Shown here: positions 63,911 to 64,000 of the stretch, piece after piece | Layout of the letters: every line of letters begins with the position of its first letter | How positions within the stretch are numbered: position 1 is the first letter of the stretch | Assembly: GCF_008011855.1 (NCBI RefSeq) | Contig: NZ_VOUX01000005.1 | Coordinates: 124,001 to 188,000, forward strand | Direction of reading: 5' to 3' | Length of the DNA: 64,000 nucleotides | Source: Serratia bockelmannii | GTDB taxonomy: Bacteria > Pseudomonadota > Gammaproteobacteria > Enterobacterales > Enterobacteriaceae | Translations under genes and position numbers: made by a program | The notes under the pieces: model-generated | What the model saw: the letters and a program-made list of their open reading frames with translations, nothing else | The model's database searches: none | Told to the model about the DNA's origin: nothing

Positions 63911-64000
63911 ATGGCGACGCGAAAGCCGGCTTCCCAGCAGGGTGAAGGGAGGTGGGCTGATGCATCGCCTGACAAATTTAGGGTAAAAAACCCTACGCCT

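Overview
The window looks like a chromosomal stretch of a Serratia, most likely Serratia marcescens or a close relative. The evidence is GC-rich coding DNA, a chromosomal Qnr protein behind a LexA box, a 2,3-butanediol dehydrogenase whose sequence matches my memory of the S. marcescens enzyme, a secreted serralysin, and a conserved enterobacterial block (rsmF, letB, letA, msrC, proQ, prc) at the right end. I see no insertion sequence, prophage, integron or CRISPR array. Family and species calls are from memory of the sequences; no database was searched.

Layout. 1-7.3 kb: a partial AI-2E-type exporter, small unknown proteins, an MFS exporter, and a LacI-type regulator followed by a xylose-isomerase-like TIM-barrel enzyme and a Gfo/Idh/MocA oxidoreductase, probably one polyol or cyclitol catabolic unit. 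7.4-12.5 kb: a frameshifted SMP-30-like gene, the SOS-controlled qnr, a LysE-type exporter, a cold-shock gene, and an unusual non-coding stretch with a tRNA-like element and a structured RNA candidate, then an isochorismatase-like hydrolase and a universal stress protein. 12.5-21.7 kb: butanediol dehydrogenase, the putrescine cluster puuB-puuC-puuR-puuD diverging from puuA and puuP, and yddG. 21.8-28.4 kb: a GlxA-type regulator diverging from an HD-domain protein, tsx, a CigR-like secreted protein, a secreted chorismate mutase and a D-aminopeptidase-like serine hydrolase.

28.6-33.7 kb is the histidine utilisation locus (hutI-hutG, hutC, hutF-hutD), with HutC-like operators in front of both operons. 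The presence of HutF plus an N-formylglutamate amidohydrolase indicates the route through formylglutamate. 33.8-37.6 kb is a sucrose locus: cscR, then convergent cscA and a LacY-type symporter, with two identical palindromic operators and a CRP site. 37.7-46.2 kb has another transporter, a second GFA protein, a PhlG-like phloroglucinol hydrolase diverging from a TetR regulator across a 16-bp perfect inverted repeat, pckA, a 2-hydroxycarboxylate transporter and a serralysin-family protease.

46.3-48.6 kb carries very small genes (two tiny membrane proteins in tandem, a 50-residue protein), an ASCH protein coupled to a cysteine-peptidase-like protein, and yebV. 48.7-54.6 kb is a complete six-gene Csu-type archaic chaperone-usher pilus operon, lying between yebV and rsmF, which are neighbours in E. 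coli. The right end holds the lipid-transport pair letA-letB, rsmF, msrC, proQ and prc.

The points most worth a second look are the tRNA-like element plus GGA-rich structured RNA candidate (10.55-10.83 kb), the PhlG/TetR pair with its long dyad, the uncharacterised LacI/TIM-barrel/oxidoreductase unit, and the microprotein cluster near 47 kb.
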